Source: an uncultured Treponema sp.
Lineage (GTDB): Bacteria; Spirochaetota; Spirochaetia; Treponematales; Treponemataceae
Direction: 5' to 3'
Length of the DNA: 23,700 nucleotides
Assembly: GCA_905372235.1 (NCBI GenBank)
Contig: CAJPOF010000036.1
Coordinates: 1-23,700, forward strand
Shown: positions 14,343-21,776 of the stretch, piece after piece
How the letters are laid out: every line of letters begins with the position of its first letter
Numbering within the stretch: the first letter of the stretch is position 1
Made by a program: the position numbers and the translations under genes
The notes under the pieces: model-generated
What the model was told of the DNA's origin: nothing
Databases searched by the model: none
The model's input: the letters and a program-made list of their open reading frames with translations, nothing else

Positions 14343-15302
14343 ATGATTGAAGTTACTGACGTCTCTCGGCATTTTGGATTTTTCAAAGCCGTTGACGGTG
14401 TTAGTTTTTCCATTCCAACAGGGCAGATTGTAGGTCTTCTTGGTCCTAACGGAGCCGGAAAAACTACCACGATGAGAATGATTACGGGATTCCTGAAGCC
14501 TACAAGCGGAACTATCAAGATAGGTGGAATCGATGTTTTGGAAGATCCGGTAGCCGTAAAAAGCAGAATCGGCTACATGCCGGAAAGCGCGCCTTTGTAC
14601 GGCGACATGATTGTCGAGGACTACCTGAACTACATTGCGGACATTCAGGGAAAAGACCCGGCGGAAAAAGTTCCGCTTTTGTGCAAGGAATGCGGACTTG
14701 AGGAAGTGATGCATAAAAACATCGCAGAACTTTCACGCGGTTACAGGCAGCGGGTGGGACTTGCGCACGCTCTTATGAATGATCCTGAAATCTTGATTTT
14801 GGACGAGCCTACAAGCGGCCTTGACCCTAATCAGGTGGAAGAAGTAAGAGCGTTAATAAAAGAAATAGGAAAAACCCGAACGGTAATCATTTCCACCCAT
14901 ATTCTTGGCGAAGTGGAAATTCTTTGCAGCCGAGTGATAATCATTTCCGGGGGAAAACTTGTCGCCGATTCTCCGACTGACCAGCTTAGAACCCGTTATG
15001 CAAATTCCGCCACGATACGATTGAACGCAAACGCAAGCGAGGCGGAACTTTCAGAAGCGGTTCATGGAATCGAAGGAATAGAGAGCCTCTCGTTCGAAAA
15101 GGCTGAAAAAGGCTCGACCGCGCTCATCTCCATAAAAGATGGAACGGAAATCCGTCCGGAGGTGGCAAAGGCGGTTGTCGCAAAAAATCTGGAACTTTAC
15201 GAACTAAGTCTTCAGAAAAACAGCCTTGAAGATATTTTCAGAATCCTTACGGCAGAGCCTTCTCAAGAAAATCCCAAAGCAGAAAACGGAGGCGCAAAAT
15301 GA
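14343..15302 (+). CDS. ABC transporter ATPase, GldA-like
   Basis: This is the ATP-hydrolysing subunit of an ABC-2 type membrane system, 319 residues. The nucleotide-binding domain has Walker A GPNGAGKTT (34-42), a Q-loop region near YMPESAPLYGDM, the signature LSRGYRQR (130-137, in place of LSGGQ), Walker B LILDEP (151-156), the D-loop and switch His186 (STHILGE). The LSRGYRQR form and the ~100-residue C-terminal extension are typical of GldA/CcmA-type ATPases paired with ABC-2 permeases. GGGAG seven to eight bases upstream supports the start. Its stop overlaps the permease start (ATGA). In gliding Bacteroidetes GldA works with GldF and GldG; here the role is unknown, since spirochetes swim with periplasmic flagella. 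Confidence 0.93.
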   Translation: MIEVTDVSRHFGFFKAVDGVSFSIPTGQIVGLLGPNGAGKTTTMRMITGFLKPTSGTIKIGGIDVLEDPVAVKSRIGYMPESAPLYGDMIVEDYLNYIADIQGKDPAEKVPLLCKECGLEEVMHKNIAELSRGYRQRVGLAHALMNDPEILILDEPTSGLDPNQVEEVRALIKEIGKTRTVIISTHILGEVEILCSRVIIISGGKLVADSPTDQLRTRYANSATIRLNANASEAELSEAVHGIEGIESLSFEKAEKGSTALISIKDGTEIRPEVAKAVVAKNLELYELSLQKNSLEDIFRILTAEPSQENPKAENGGAK

Positions 15303-16057
15303 ACGAGCAGTCTGTAAAAAAGCCTAATACGGCAAAAATCATCATGAAGCGGGAACTTTCCTCCTACTTTTCAAGTCCAATCGCATATATTGTAATATGC
15401 ATGAACATAATAATTCTTAGTCTGGCATTCTTTAAGGGACTTTTTCTCGGATATAATTTTTTCCTTTACAAAAGCGCCGACATGAGAATCCTGTTTTTGT
15501 TCCAGTCGATTCTGCTTACAGTATTCATTCCTATAATAACGATGAGGCTTTTCAGCGAAGAAAAACGAACCGGTTCGCTTGAGACGCTGATGACACTTCC
15601 TGTGACGGAGTTCAGCGTTACAATGGGAAAAACTTTAGCCGCCTTTGTGACATCCCTTATCGTGGTCTTTCCGACGATTCTGATTCCTGTGTTGGTGTCT
15701 TTCTGCGGAAAACTCGACATAAATCAAATAATCGCAGGATATCTTGGGCTTGTGCTTCTTTGCGCACTTTTTTCGACAATCGGACTTTTCGCCTCTTCCA
15801 TCACAAAGCACCAGATTGTCTCGCTATTTGTATCTCTTCCGATTTGTGCGGTGATGATGTCGATTTATGTTCCGTTCTCAATTCCGAAAAGCATTCCGCA
15901 CTTCATCGATGAGTTTTTCAAGTTCATATCAACATACGAGCATTTCACTTCAATTTCCCACGGAATCATCGATACAAGAGATTTGCTTTATTTTGTATGC
16001 CTGACGGTATTCTTTTTCTGCCTTACTGTAAAAACTCAGAAAAAGGAAAGAGACTAA
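15299..16057 (+). CDS. ABC-2 type permease, GldF-like
   Basis: This 252-residue membrane protein has about six hydrophobic segments. The hallmark loop of ABC-2/GldF permeases, RLFSEEKRTGSLETLMTLP, lies between the second and third segments; it contains the cytosolic coupling helix that touches the ATPase. The start ATG overlaps the ATPase stop by four bases and is preceded by GGAGG at six bases spacing, so the two proteins are made together. The next gene starts 10 bases after its stop. The exported substrate, if any, cannot be read from the sequence. Confidence 0.9.
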   Translation: MNEQSVKKPNTAKIIMKRELSSYFSSPIAYIVICMNIIILSLAFFKGLFLGYNFFLYKSADMRILFLFQSILLTVFIPIITMRLFSEEKRTGSLETLMTLPVTEFSVTMGKTLAAFVTSLIVVFPTILIPVLVSFCGKLDINQIIAGYLGLVLLCALFSTIGLFASSITKHQIVSLFVSLPICAVMMSIYVPFSIPKSIPHFIDEFFKFISTYEHFTSISHGIIDTRDLLYFVCLTVFFFCLTVKTQKKERD

Positions 16058-16067
16058 GGAGCTAAAG

Positions 16068-18128
16068 ATGAAAAAAATTTTAAATTGGCTAAAAAGCCCA
16101 AAAAGCGACTTTGCCCTTCTTGTAATAGTTTTGGTTTTGGCTTGCATCGTCGGTCACAACGCCCACTTGCGGCTTGACATCACCAAGCAGAGAGCCTATT
16201 CGCTTTCTGCGGCGAGCAAACAGACTGTAAAGACTTTGACCGAACCGCTTTCCGTGAAAGTATTTTTTTCGGAAAACCTTCCGTCCACGTACAGCAAGGT
16301 TTCTACTTACGTAAAAGACATTCTTATGGAATACAAAGGTGCGGCAAATAAAAATTTCTCCTACACAATCTTTGACATGGATAAAAGCGAAAGTCAGAAG
16401 ATTGCGACCGGCTACGGACTCCGCCAGATTCAGATTCAGGAAGTAAAGAACAACGAGGTGGGATTTAAGCAGGTGTGGATGGGACTTGCGATTTCTTACG
16501 GAGATTCCATAGAAGTTTTGGACGGAATAACGTCCGAATCGGGATTTGAGTACAACCTTACCACAAAAATCGCAAAAATAATTTCCACCACAGACGCTCT
16601 TGCAGGTCTTTCTTCCCAAGATTCCATAACCGTAACGCTTTATGCCACGAATGAACTTGAAAAATTCAGAATCGCAGGATTCGACCAGTTGGACATGAGC
16701 GTTCAAAGCGCATTCAACACGGTTAACAAAAAGAACCTGAACAGACTTACCTACCTTAAAAAAACTCCTGATTCCGCCGAGGAAATCGAGGCACTTTCCG
16801 AAAAGTACGGTCTTCAGGTCATAAACTGGAAGAATCCCGACGATTCGATGGGTTCGGGGATATTCGGGCTGGTAATCGAATACGGCGATAAGTTCAGAAT
16901 CATTCCGGTGGCGATTCAGCGTTCGATTTTCGGTTTTGTGCTTGCAGGTCTTGATGATATGGAAGAAGGAATTTCGGACAGTCTTCAAGCTTTGCTTTCG
17001 AAATCCACAAAAATCGGCTACATTTCAGGGAACGGCGAAAAACCGCTCCGAGACGAAAACGGCGAAGAAAGCAAATTCGTAAAACTGCTTTCGGATATGT
17101 ACGAGCTTACGGAAATCAACCTGAAGGAAGCCGACATTCCCGCAAATCTTACGTCAATAATCGTAAACGGACCAAGCGAAATTCTTTCAGAATCCGAATT
17201 GTATAAAATCGACCAATTTGTGATGAAAGGTGGAAACGTGATGATTTTTGCAGATCCGTTTCAGGTGGTTCAGGGAAATTATTATCAGCCGTCCACTTAC
17301 AATCCGCTTGAAACCGGACTGAACATTATACTTGACAGATACGGCGCAAAACTTGAGACAAACTACCTTTTCGACGAGAATTGCTATGTCGCCCGTCAGC
17401 AGGGATATGGAAACATAAACCTTTACTGGGCGCCTCAACTTTCGGGAAAGCAACTGAACCAAAAGCATCCAATCACAAAAAACTTGGGATACGTGATTTT
17501 CCTGCAATCGGGCGGAATCAACACGAGCGGAGCGGAAGAGAACAAGGACATACGCTTTACGGTTCTTGCAAGCACATCGGAAAAAGGCTGGAAAGAAAGC
17601 CGAAATATTCAGCTTACTCCCGGAATGGAACCGCCTTACGATAAATCCACTGAAAACAGCTATCCGCTTGCAATTCTTCTTGAAGGAAAATTCAAAAGTG
17701 CGTTTGACAGAAATCCGGCGGATGAACAAAGCACAGAAAACGCAAGTCTTTCCACGACAACACATATCGCCAAGGCTCGGCAGGCTGGGAAAATTTTTGT
17801 GGCAGGCTCATCGTACATTACTTCAGACCAACTGCTCGATGACGGCGGAAAAGAGCCGATTGCCATCATGGTAAGAAATGCCGTTGACTACATGAACGGA
17901 AACAGCGATTTGTGTTCAATGCGGACAAAGGGCGTTTCGTTTCAGTCAATTTCCAACACAACCGGATTTTATGCGGCAAGCGTTGAATATTTCTGCATAA
18001 TCGGAATCGCCGTGTTGAGCGCCGTATCCGGACTTGTTGTATGGCACAAACGAACTGTCCGCCGTCGAAAACTTCACGACAAATACGATCCTAACGATAG
18101 CCGTGAAATCAAAAAAGAAGCAAAATAA
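16068..18128 (+). CDS. GldG-like ABC transporter auxiliary protein
   Basis: This 686-residue protein has an N-terminal membrane segment (about 15-28), a large extracytoplasmic region and a C-terminal segment (about 645-668) with a basic tail, giving a periplasmic loop held by two anchors. The start of the soluble part (YSLSAASKQTVKTL, then EPLSVKVFFSENLP) is the recognisable GldG/ABC auxiliary signature. A second domain with IGYISGNGEKPL and GGNVMIFADPF resembles the Gld/IFT52-type fold. It contains no enzyme motif that I recognise. AAGGAG six bases before ATG supports the start. Operon position after ATPase and permease matches the GldA-GldF-GldG arrangement. Confidence 0.87.
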   Translation: MKKILNWLKSPKSDFALLVIVLVLACIVGHNAHLRLDITKQRAYSLSAASKQTVKTLTEPLSVKVFFSENLPSTYSKVSTYVKDILMEYKGAANKNFSYTIFDMDKSESQKIATGYGLRQIQIQEVKNNEVGFKQVWMGLAISYGDSIEVLDGITSESGFEYNLTTKIAKIISTTDALAGLSSQDSITVTLYATNELEKFRIAGFDQLDMSVQSAFNTVNKKNLNRLTYLKKTPDSAEEIEALSEKYGLQVINWKNPDDSMGSGIFGLVIEYGDKFRIIPVAIQRSIFGFVLAGLDDMEEGISDSLQALLSKSTKIGYISGNGEKPLRDENGEESKFVKLLSDMYELTEINLKEADIPANLTSIIVNGPSEILSESELYKIDQFVMKGGNVMIFADPFQVVQGNYYQPSTYNPLETGLNIILDRYGAKLETNYLFDENCYVARQQGYGNINLYWAPQLSGKQLNQKHPITKNLGYVIFLQSGGINTSGAEENKDIRFTVLASTSEKGWKESRNIQLTPGMEPPYDKSTENSYPLAILLEGKFKSAFDRNPADEQSTENASLSTTTHIAKARQAGKIFVAGSSYITSDQLLDDGGKEPIAIMVRNAVDYMNGNSDLCSMRTKGVSFQSISNTTGFYAASVEYFCIIGIAVLSAVSGLVVWHKRTVRRRKLHDKYDPNDSREIKKEAK

Positions 18129-18142
18129 TTACGGAGAACCCC

Positions 18143-19087
18143 ATGGAAGAAAAAATTAAGACTAGAAAACTAATCCTTCTGTCCTGCATTGGAATTCTGC
18201 TTGCCATCTGCATTGTCCAGCTGATTCTTGCGTTCAGAAATCCTGTGAAAACACTTAAACTGAACGAAGGATTTGACTCCATCACAGTAGAAAAGGCAGA
18301 CGGAAAAATCACTTTTTTGCTTGACGGCTCGGACTGGTATGTTGGAACAGGTGATTTCAAGGCAAACTCATCGGACATGAACAACATAACCGAAAATTTG
18401 AAGGAAATAAAAATCCTCGACACAATCGGGCGGCTTTCTTCCGAAGAACAAAACGGTCGCTACGACCTGAACGAGGACAAGGCGATAACCGTTATGGCAT
18501 CCAAAAACGGAAAAGTTTTAAGAACCTTAAAAATCGGAAAAGCCTCATCGACCGGGTCTCAAACCTACGTGGCTGTAGGAAACTCCAAGGACATAAACCT
18601 GGTTTCAGGAAATCTCCACAGCATTTTCAACAAAAGCGAAGAGGATTATCGAAGCAAGAGCGTCTTTTCAATAAAAGGCTCAAGCATTTCTTCGGTGAAC
18701 GTAACAATGCAGAAAGATACTTGGTCCGTCTCGAAATCTGCGCCATCGGAAGACACCGGCGCATCCGATGCTGAAGCCACCTGGACATTTTCGGGAACTG
18801 CGTCGTCGTTGGAAGCCGACACATCCAAGGTCAATGTGTGGCTGGGGCAAATTTCAAATTGTACAGCCGCTTCTTGGCTGGACGATACAAAGGTTCTTCC
18901 TGCAAAAAAGGAGGTTTCAGTTGAAATCGATGGAACGGAAGGAAAAATCACCGTGGACATTTATTCGGAAAAAGACGGAGAGCGGACAAAATATATCGCC
19001 ACAAGCAACAAAACAGCGCACAAATTCGAACTTTCGGAAAGCACGGCAAAACGCTACATAAAAAACGCAAGCGAACTTACAAAATAA
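18143..19087 (+). CDS. DUF4340-like membrane-anchored periplasmic protein
   Basis: This 314-residue protein has a short basic start, one membrane segment (about 9-29) and a soluble region outside the membrane made mostly of beta-rich repeats. Segments such as LLDGSDWYVG, ITVMASKNGKVLRTLKIGK and VAVGNSKDINLVSG match the DUF4340 pattern of repeated GKxxxxLxIG and xYV elements. Such proteins commonly follow GldG-like genes, so it is probably a structural partner of the complex. GGAG six bases upstream supports the start, and the gap after the previous gene is 14 bases. It ends the operon at a strong terminator. Confidence 0.82.
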   Translation: MEEKIKTRKLILLSCIGILLAICIVQLILAFRNPVKTLKLNEGFDSITVEKADGKITFLLDGSDWYVGTGDFKANSSDMNNITENLKEIKILDTIGRLSSEEQNGRYDLNEDKAITVMASKNGKVLRTLKIGKASSTGSQTYVAVGNSKDINLVSGNLHSIFNKSEEDYRSKSVFSIKGSSISSVNVTMQKDTWSVSKSAPSEDTGASDAEATWTFSGTASSLEADTSKVNVWLGQISNCTAASWLDDTKVLPAKKEVSVEIDGTEGKITVDIYSEKDGERTKYIATSNKTAHKFELSESTAKRYIKNASELTK

Positions 19088-19119
19088 GTTCGCAAAAATT
19101 AGGCAGCTTCAAAGCCGTT

Positions 19120-19163
19120 AAAAATAACGGGGTCTTTCCAAGAAGAAAGACCCCGTTATTTTT
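19120..19163. terminator. Strong bidirectional intrinsic terminator
   Basis: Perfect 18-bp arms AAAAATAACGGGGTCTTT (19120-19137) and AAAGACCCCGTTATTTTT (19146-19163) enclose an 8-base loop. Poly-T follows on the plus strand and the mirrored poly-A gives poly-U on the minus strand. It ends the gld-like operon and tpiA, which converge. Confidence 0.93.
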
Positions 19164-19174
19164 TTACGAAAGGA

Positions 19175-19924
19175 TTACAAAACGCAAATCGGAACGAATG
19201 TTTCTGCTTTCAATGAAGCTCCGCCAATAAGTCCGCCGTCGATGTCCGGCTGGCCAAGGAGTTCCGCCGCATTGGAAGCCTTCATAGAACCGCCGTACTG
19301 GATTATAACATTATCAGCGACTTTCTGATTGTAGAGTTTTGCGATATAACCTCGGATAAACTTATGGATAGCCTGAGCATCCTCCGGGGTCGCAGTTTTT
19401 CCTGTTCCGATTGCCCAAACCGGTTCATACGCTATCGTAACATTCTTCATCTGCTCTTCCGTAACCCCCGCAAGACCCGCGGAAAGCTGGAAAGCGCAAA
19501 CCTGCTCCGCTTCGCCGGCTTCTCTCTCGGAAAGAAGTTCACCAATGCAAAGATCAACTTCAAGTCCGTCATTCAAGGCTTTTCTTACTTTTCTATTGAT
19601 AAGCTCGTCGGATTCGCCGATTTCATGCCTTCGTTCAGAATGCCCAAGTATTACGCACTGGCAACCGATGTCCTTGAGCATGGCGGTAGAAACTTCTCCG
19701 GTGTGAGCTCCGTTTTCTGTCGCAGCACAATCCTGAGCCGCAAGAATGATGTTCGATCCCTTCACTACCTGAGAGACAGCATCAAGATAAACAAAAGGAA
19801 CTCCTATCATGAATTTGTTAGTTTTTCCTTTTAGCTGTTCGACCAAATCTTTTGCGAGTGCGACAGCCTCCGCTTTGGAAGTATTCATCTTCCAGTTTCC
19901 TGCAATGTAATGTGTACGTGCCAT
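19175..19924 (-). CDS. tpiA: Triosephosphate isomerase
   Basis: TpiA interconverts dihydroxyacetone phosphate and glyceraldehyde 3-phosphate in glycolysis. The 249-residue TIM-barrel protein carries all catalytic residues: Lys12 (GNWKMN), His95 (LGHSERR) and Glu167 (AYEPVWAIGTGK). The phosphate-binding loops GGSM and GGLIGGASLK are also present. Its length is normal. GGAG seven bases before the ATG supports the start. It lies 139 bases downstream of pgk in the same direction, with a large stem-loop between the genes, and is closed by the shared bidirectional terminator. Confidence 0.97.
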   Translation of the reverse strand: MARTHYIAGNWKMNTSKAEAVALAKDLVEQLKGKTNKFMIGVPFVYLDAVSQVVKGSNIILAAQDCAATENGAHTGEVSTAMLKDIGCQCVILGHSERRHEIGESDELINRKVRKALNDGLEVDLCIGELLSEREAGEAEQVCAFQLSAGLAGVTEEQMKNVTIAYEPVWAIGTGKTATPEDAQAIHKFIRGYIAKLYNQKVADNVIIQYGGSMKASNAAELLGQPDIDGGLIGGASLKAETFVPICVL

Positions 19925-19993
19925 TTATTTTCTCCAAAATACAATGTAAATAATCCGAGCGCAAAAGCGACGGAAAGGTGTAACGCTACAAAC

Positions 19994-20048
19994 CCGGCGT
20001 CCTGTCCGAAGATTCGGCAAAATGCGGAATTAACGGACAGGTTGCCGG
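19994..20048 (-). promoter_or_regulatory. Large stem-loop between pgk and tpiA
   Basis: In the 139-base pgk-tpiA gap, CCGGC (19994-19998) pairs with GCCGG (20044-20048) and CCTGTCCG (20001-20008) with CGGACAGG (20034-20041). A 2x2 internal loop separates the two stems. The 25-base apical region holds a further imperfect stem TTCGGC/GCGGAA. No poly-U tract follows on the minus strand, so it looks more like a processing, stabilising or attenuating element than a simple terminator. Confidence 0.6.
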
Positions 20049-20063
20049 ATAAATAGACTCCGC

Positions 20064-21335
20064 CTATTTTGTAGCCAGAATAGCGATGCCAGGAAGCGTT
20101 TTTCCCTCAAGGAATTCAAGAGAAGCACCGCCGCCTGTAGATACGTGGCTCATTTTGTCGGCAAGGTTAAACTTGTTCACAGCGGCAACAGAATCTCCGC
20201 CGCCGACAACTGTCATCGCCCCCCTACCGGTAGCATCCGCCACCAAACGAGCGACCGTCGCAGTTCCCTTTGCAAATGCGTCAAATTCGAACACACCCAC
20301 AGGACCGTTCCACACAACTGACTTTGCGGTCGAAAGGACTTCCTTATAAAGTTCGATTGTCTTTGGACCTACATCCATCGCCATAAGATTGTCAGGAATG
20401 TCAGCTCCGTCGATAGGAACAGGAGTTGCGGAAGCGTCGAACTTGTCTGCCGCTATGTGGTCAACAGGAAGTACAATCTTCACGCCTTTGGAAGCCGCAT
20501 CGGAAAGCAATTTTTTTGCCGTGTCAATAAAATCATCTTCGACCAAAGAAATTCCCACTGAATGCCCCTGCGCCTTTAGGAATGTATAAGCCATACCGCC
20601 GCCGATAACAAGTGCGGAAGCGTTTTTCAAAAGAGATTCAAGCACAGCGATTTTTGAAGAAACTTTTGCTCCTCCGATTATAGCCACCTGCGGCTTTGGA
20701 GGATTTTCTACCATCGGCTGAATGTATTTAACTTCCTTTTCCATCAAGAAGCCACCCACAGCCTCAACAGGCATGAACTTTGCTATGGATGCGGTGGAAG
20801 CCTGATCACGGTGAGCCGTACCAAAGGCATCGTTTACAAAAATATCCCCATAAGAGGCAAGTTCTTTTGCCATTATATCTCGCTCCGAAGAATCCTTTGA
20901 TGTTTCTTCCTTGTGGAAGCGGACATTTTCAAGCATCGCAACAGCACCATCCGGAAGAGCATCGATAGCCGACTTCTGCCCCAGAGCATCCGGAAGGAAC
21001 ACAACATCTTTTCCAAGTTTTCCGGAAAAATATTTTACCACGGGAGCCATGCGGTTCTTTCCGTCGATAAATTTCTTGGAATCATCTTCAGTCCATGTTT
21101 TTCCAGCCTTTATCGCCTTTTCTTCCGCTTTTTTAACGTCCTTTTTGGGATCTCCCAGATGGCTCATAAGAACAAGAGAGCGAGGATTCTGCTCAAGGAT
21201 ATATTTTATTGTTGGAAGAGCCGCCATGATTCGGGTGTCGTCCTGCACAACTCCATCTTTCATAGGAACATTGAAATCAACACGCATAATCACACGCTTG
21301 CCTTTCAAGTCAACGTCTTTTACAGTCTTTATCAT
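20064..21335 (-). CDS. pgk: Phosphoglycerate kinase
   Basis: Pgk transfers phosphate from 1,3-bisphosphoglycerate to ADP, an ATP-forming step of glycolysis. The 423-residue protein has the N-domain substrate motif RVIMRVDFNVP (14-24), GTAHRDQAS, and GGAKVSSKI at the domain boundary. The C-domain nucleotide motifs are NGPVGVFEFDAF and GGGDSVAA. It is longer than the ~395-residue classic form because of a lysine-rich insertion (GDPKKDVKKAEEKAIKAGK) followed by an extended acidic helix, a feature shared with some other bacterial groups. AGGAG six bases upstream supports the start. It heads the pgk-tpiA pair from a good promoter and is divergent from the chemoreceptor gene. Confidence 0.97.
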   Translation of the reverse strand: MIKTVKDVDLKGKRVIMRVDFNVPMKDGVVQDDTRIMAALPTIKYILEQNPRSLVLMSHLGDPKKDVKKAEEKAIKAGKTWTEDDSKKFIDGKNRMAPVVKYFSGKLGKDVVFLPDALGQKSAIDALPDGAVAMLENVRFHKEETSKDSSERDIMAKELASYGDIFVNDAFGTAHRDQASTASIAKFMPVEAVGGFLMEKEVKYIQPMVENPPKPQVAIIGGAKVSSKIAVLESLLKNASALVIGGGMAYTFLKAQGHSVGISLVEDDFIDTAKKLLSDAASKGVKIVLPVDHIAADKFDASATPVPIDGADIPDNLMAMDVGPKTIELYKEVLSTAKSVVWNGPVGVFEFDAFAKGTATVARLVADATGRGAMTVVGGGDSVAAVNKFNLADKMSHVSTGGGASLEFLEGKTLPGIAILATK

Positions 21336-21390
21336 TTAAAACTCCTGTGTTTGGATTACGCCGCCTGCATGAGCGGCAAAACTAGCCATA

Positions 21391-21419
21391 ATTTTAACCT
21401 CTTTACCGCATAATTTCAA
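21391..21419 (-). promoter_or_regulatory. pgk promoter
   Basis: On the minus strand, TTGAAA (complement of 21414-21419), a 17-bp spacer and TAAAAT (complement of 21391-21396) form a strong sigma70-like promoter. Expected start is near 21384, giving a leader of about 49 bases that includes AGGAG. A 5-bp GC-rich hairpin GCCGC/GCGGC at 21360-21377 lies in this leader. Confidence 0.6.
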
Positions 21420-21539
21420 TTAAATTGTATATTAAGAACAAATATCGCGTAGAACAAGAAAACTTGGCGATTTTTTGCATTCAGAACAAATAATTTATAG
21501 ACCTTTGGAAAAACACAAAATTCGTTGCGTATTTTTCAC

Positions 21540-21569
21540 AAGAAAAGTACGCTTTTAAAACGTTTTCTT
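21540..21569. repeat. Imperfect 30-bp palindrome between pgk and MCP genes
   Basis: AAGAAAA (21540-21546) and TTTTCTT (21563-21569) flank ACG-C-TTTTAAAA-CGT, itself nearly symmetric. This is the only clear structure in the ~290-base stretch between the pgk and chemoreceptor promoters, which is otherwise A/T-rich and shows no gene. Confidence 0.35.
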
Positions 21570-21712
21570 TAATTTCAATCATCATAAAATTTTTCGGATT
21601 TTAGAGTTTTTGATTCTGCGATTTTTTGTAATTTGATTTTTAACCGAATGTTTCCCCAAAAAAAGCCTTCAAAAAAAACAAATCCATCGTTCAATATCGA
21701 TAAAATACAACT

Positions 21713-21741
21713 TTGCTTATTTTGCCAGAAAGCATTATAAT
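21713..21741 (+). promoter_or_regulatory. Chemoreceptor gene promoter
   Basis: TTGCTT (21713-21718), a 17-bp spacer and a perfect TATAAT (21736-21741) suggest a sigma70-type promoter with a start near 21748. A second TATAAT at 21749-21754 has no suitable -35. A flagellar sigma28 match was considered and found weak. Confidence 0.5.
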
Positions 21742-21776
21742 CCTAAAATATAATTTTTTTAGTCATCGAGGAAGAT

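Noticed and set aside
16089..16988. 299-residue minus-strand frame opposite the GldG-like gene
   Set aside because: Low-complexity, Cys/Arg/Lys/Phe-rich translation opposite a well-supported gene; no ribosome-binding site or domain.
267..21701. ATCGAT in four intergenic regions (267, 7303, 10799, 21696), including AAAATCGATTTTT upstream of both hprK and the purH-like gene
   Set aside because: ATCGAT is also frequent inside genes here and the A/T flanks are expected in this composition, so no regulatory meaning can be claimed.
21677..21703. Flagellar sigma28 promoter for the chemoreceptor (ATCGATAA resembling GCCGATAA)
   Set aside because: No TAAA-type -35 at 15 bp; the sigma70-like pair at 21713-21741 fits better.
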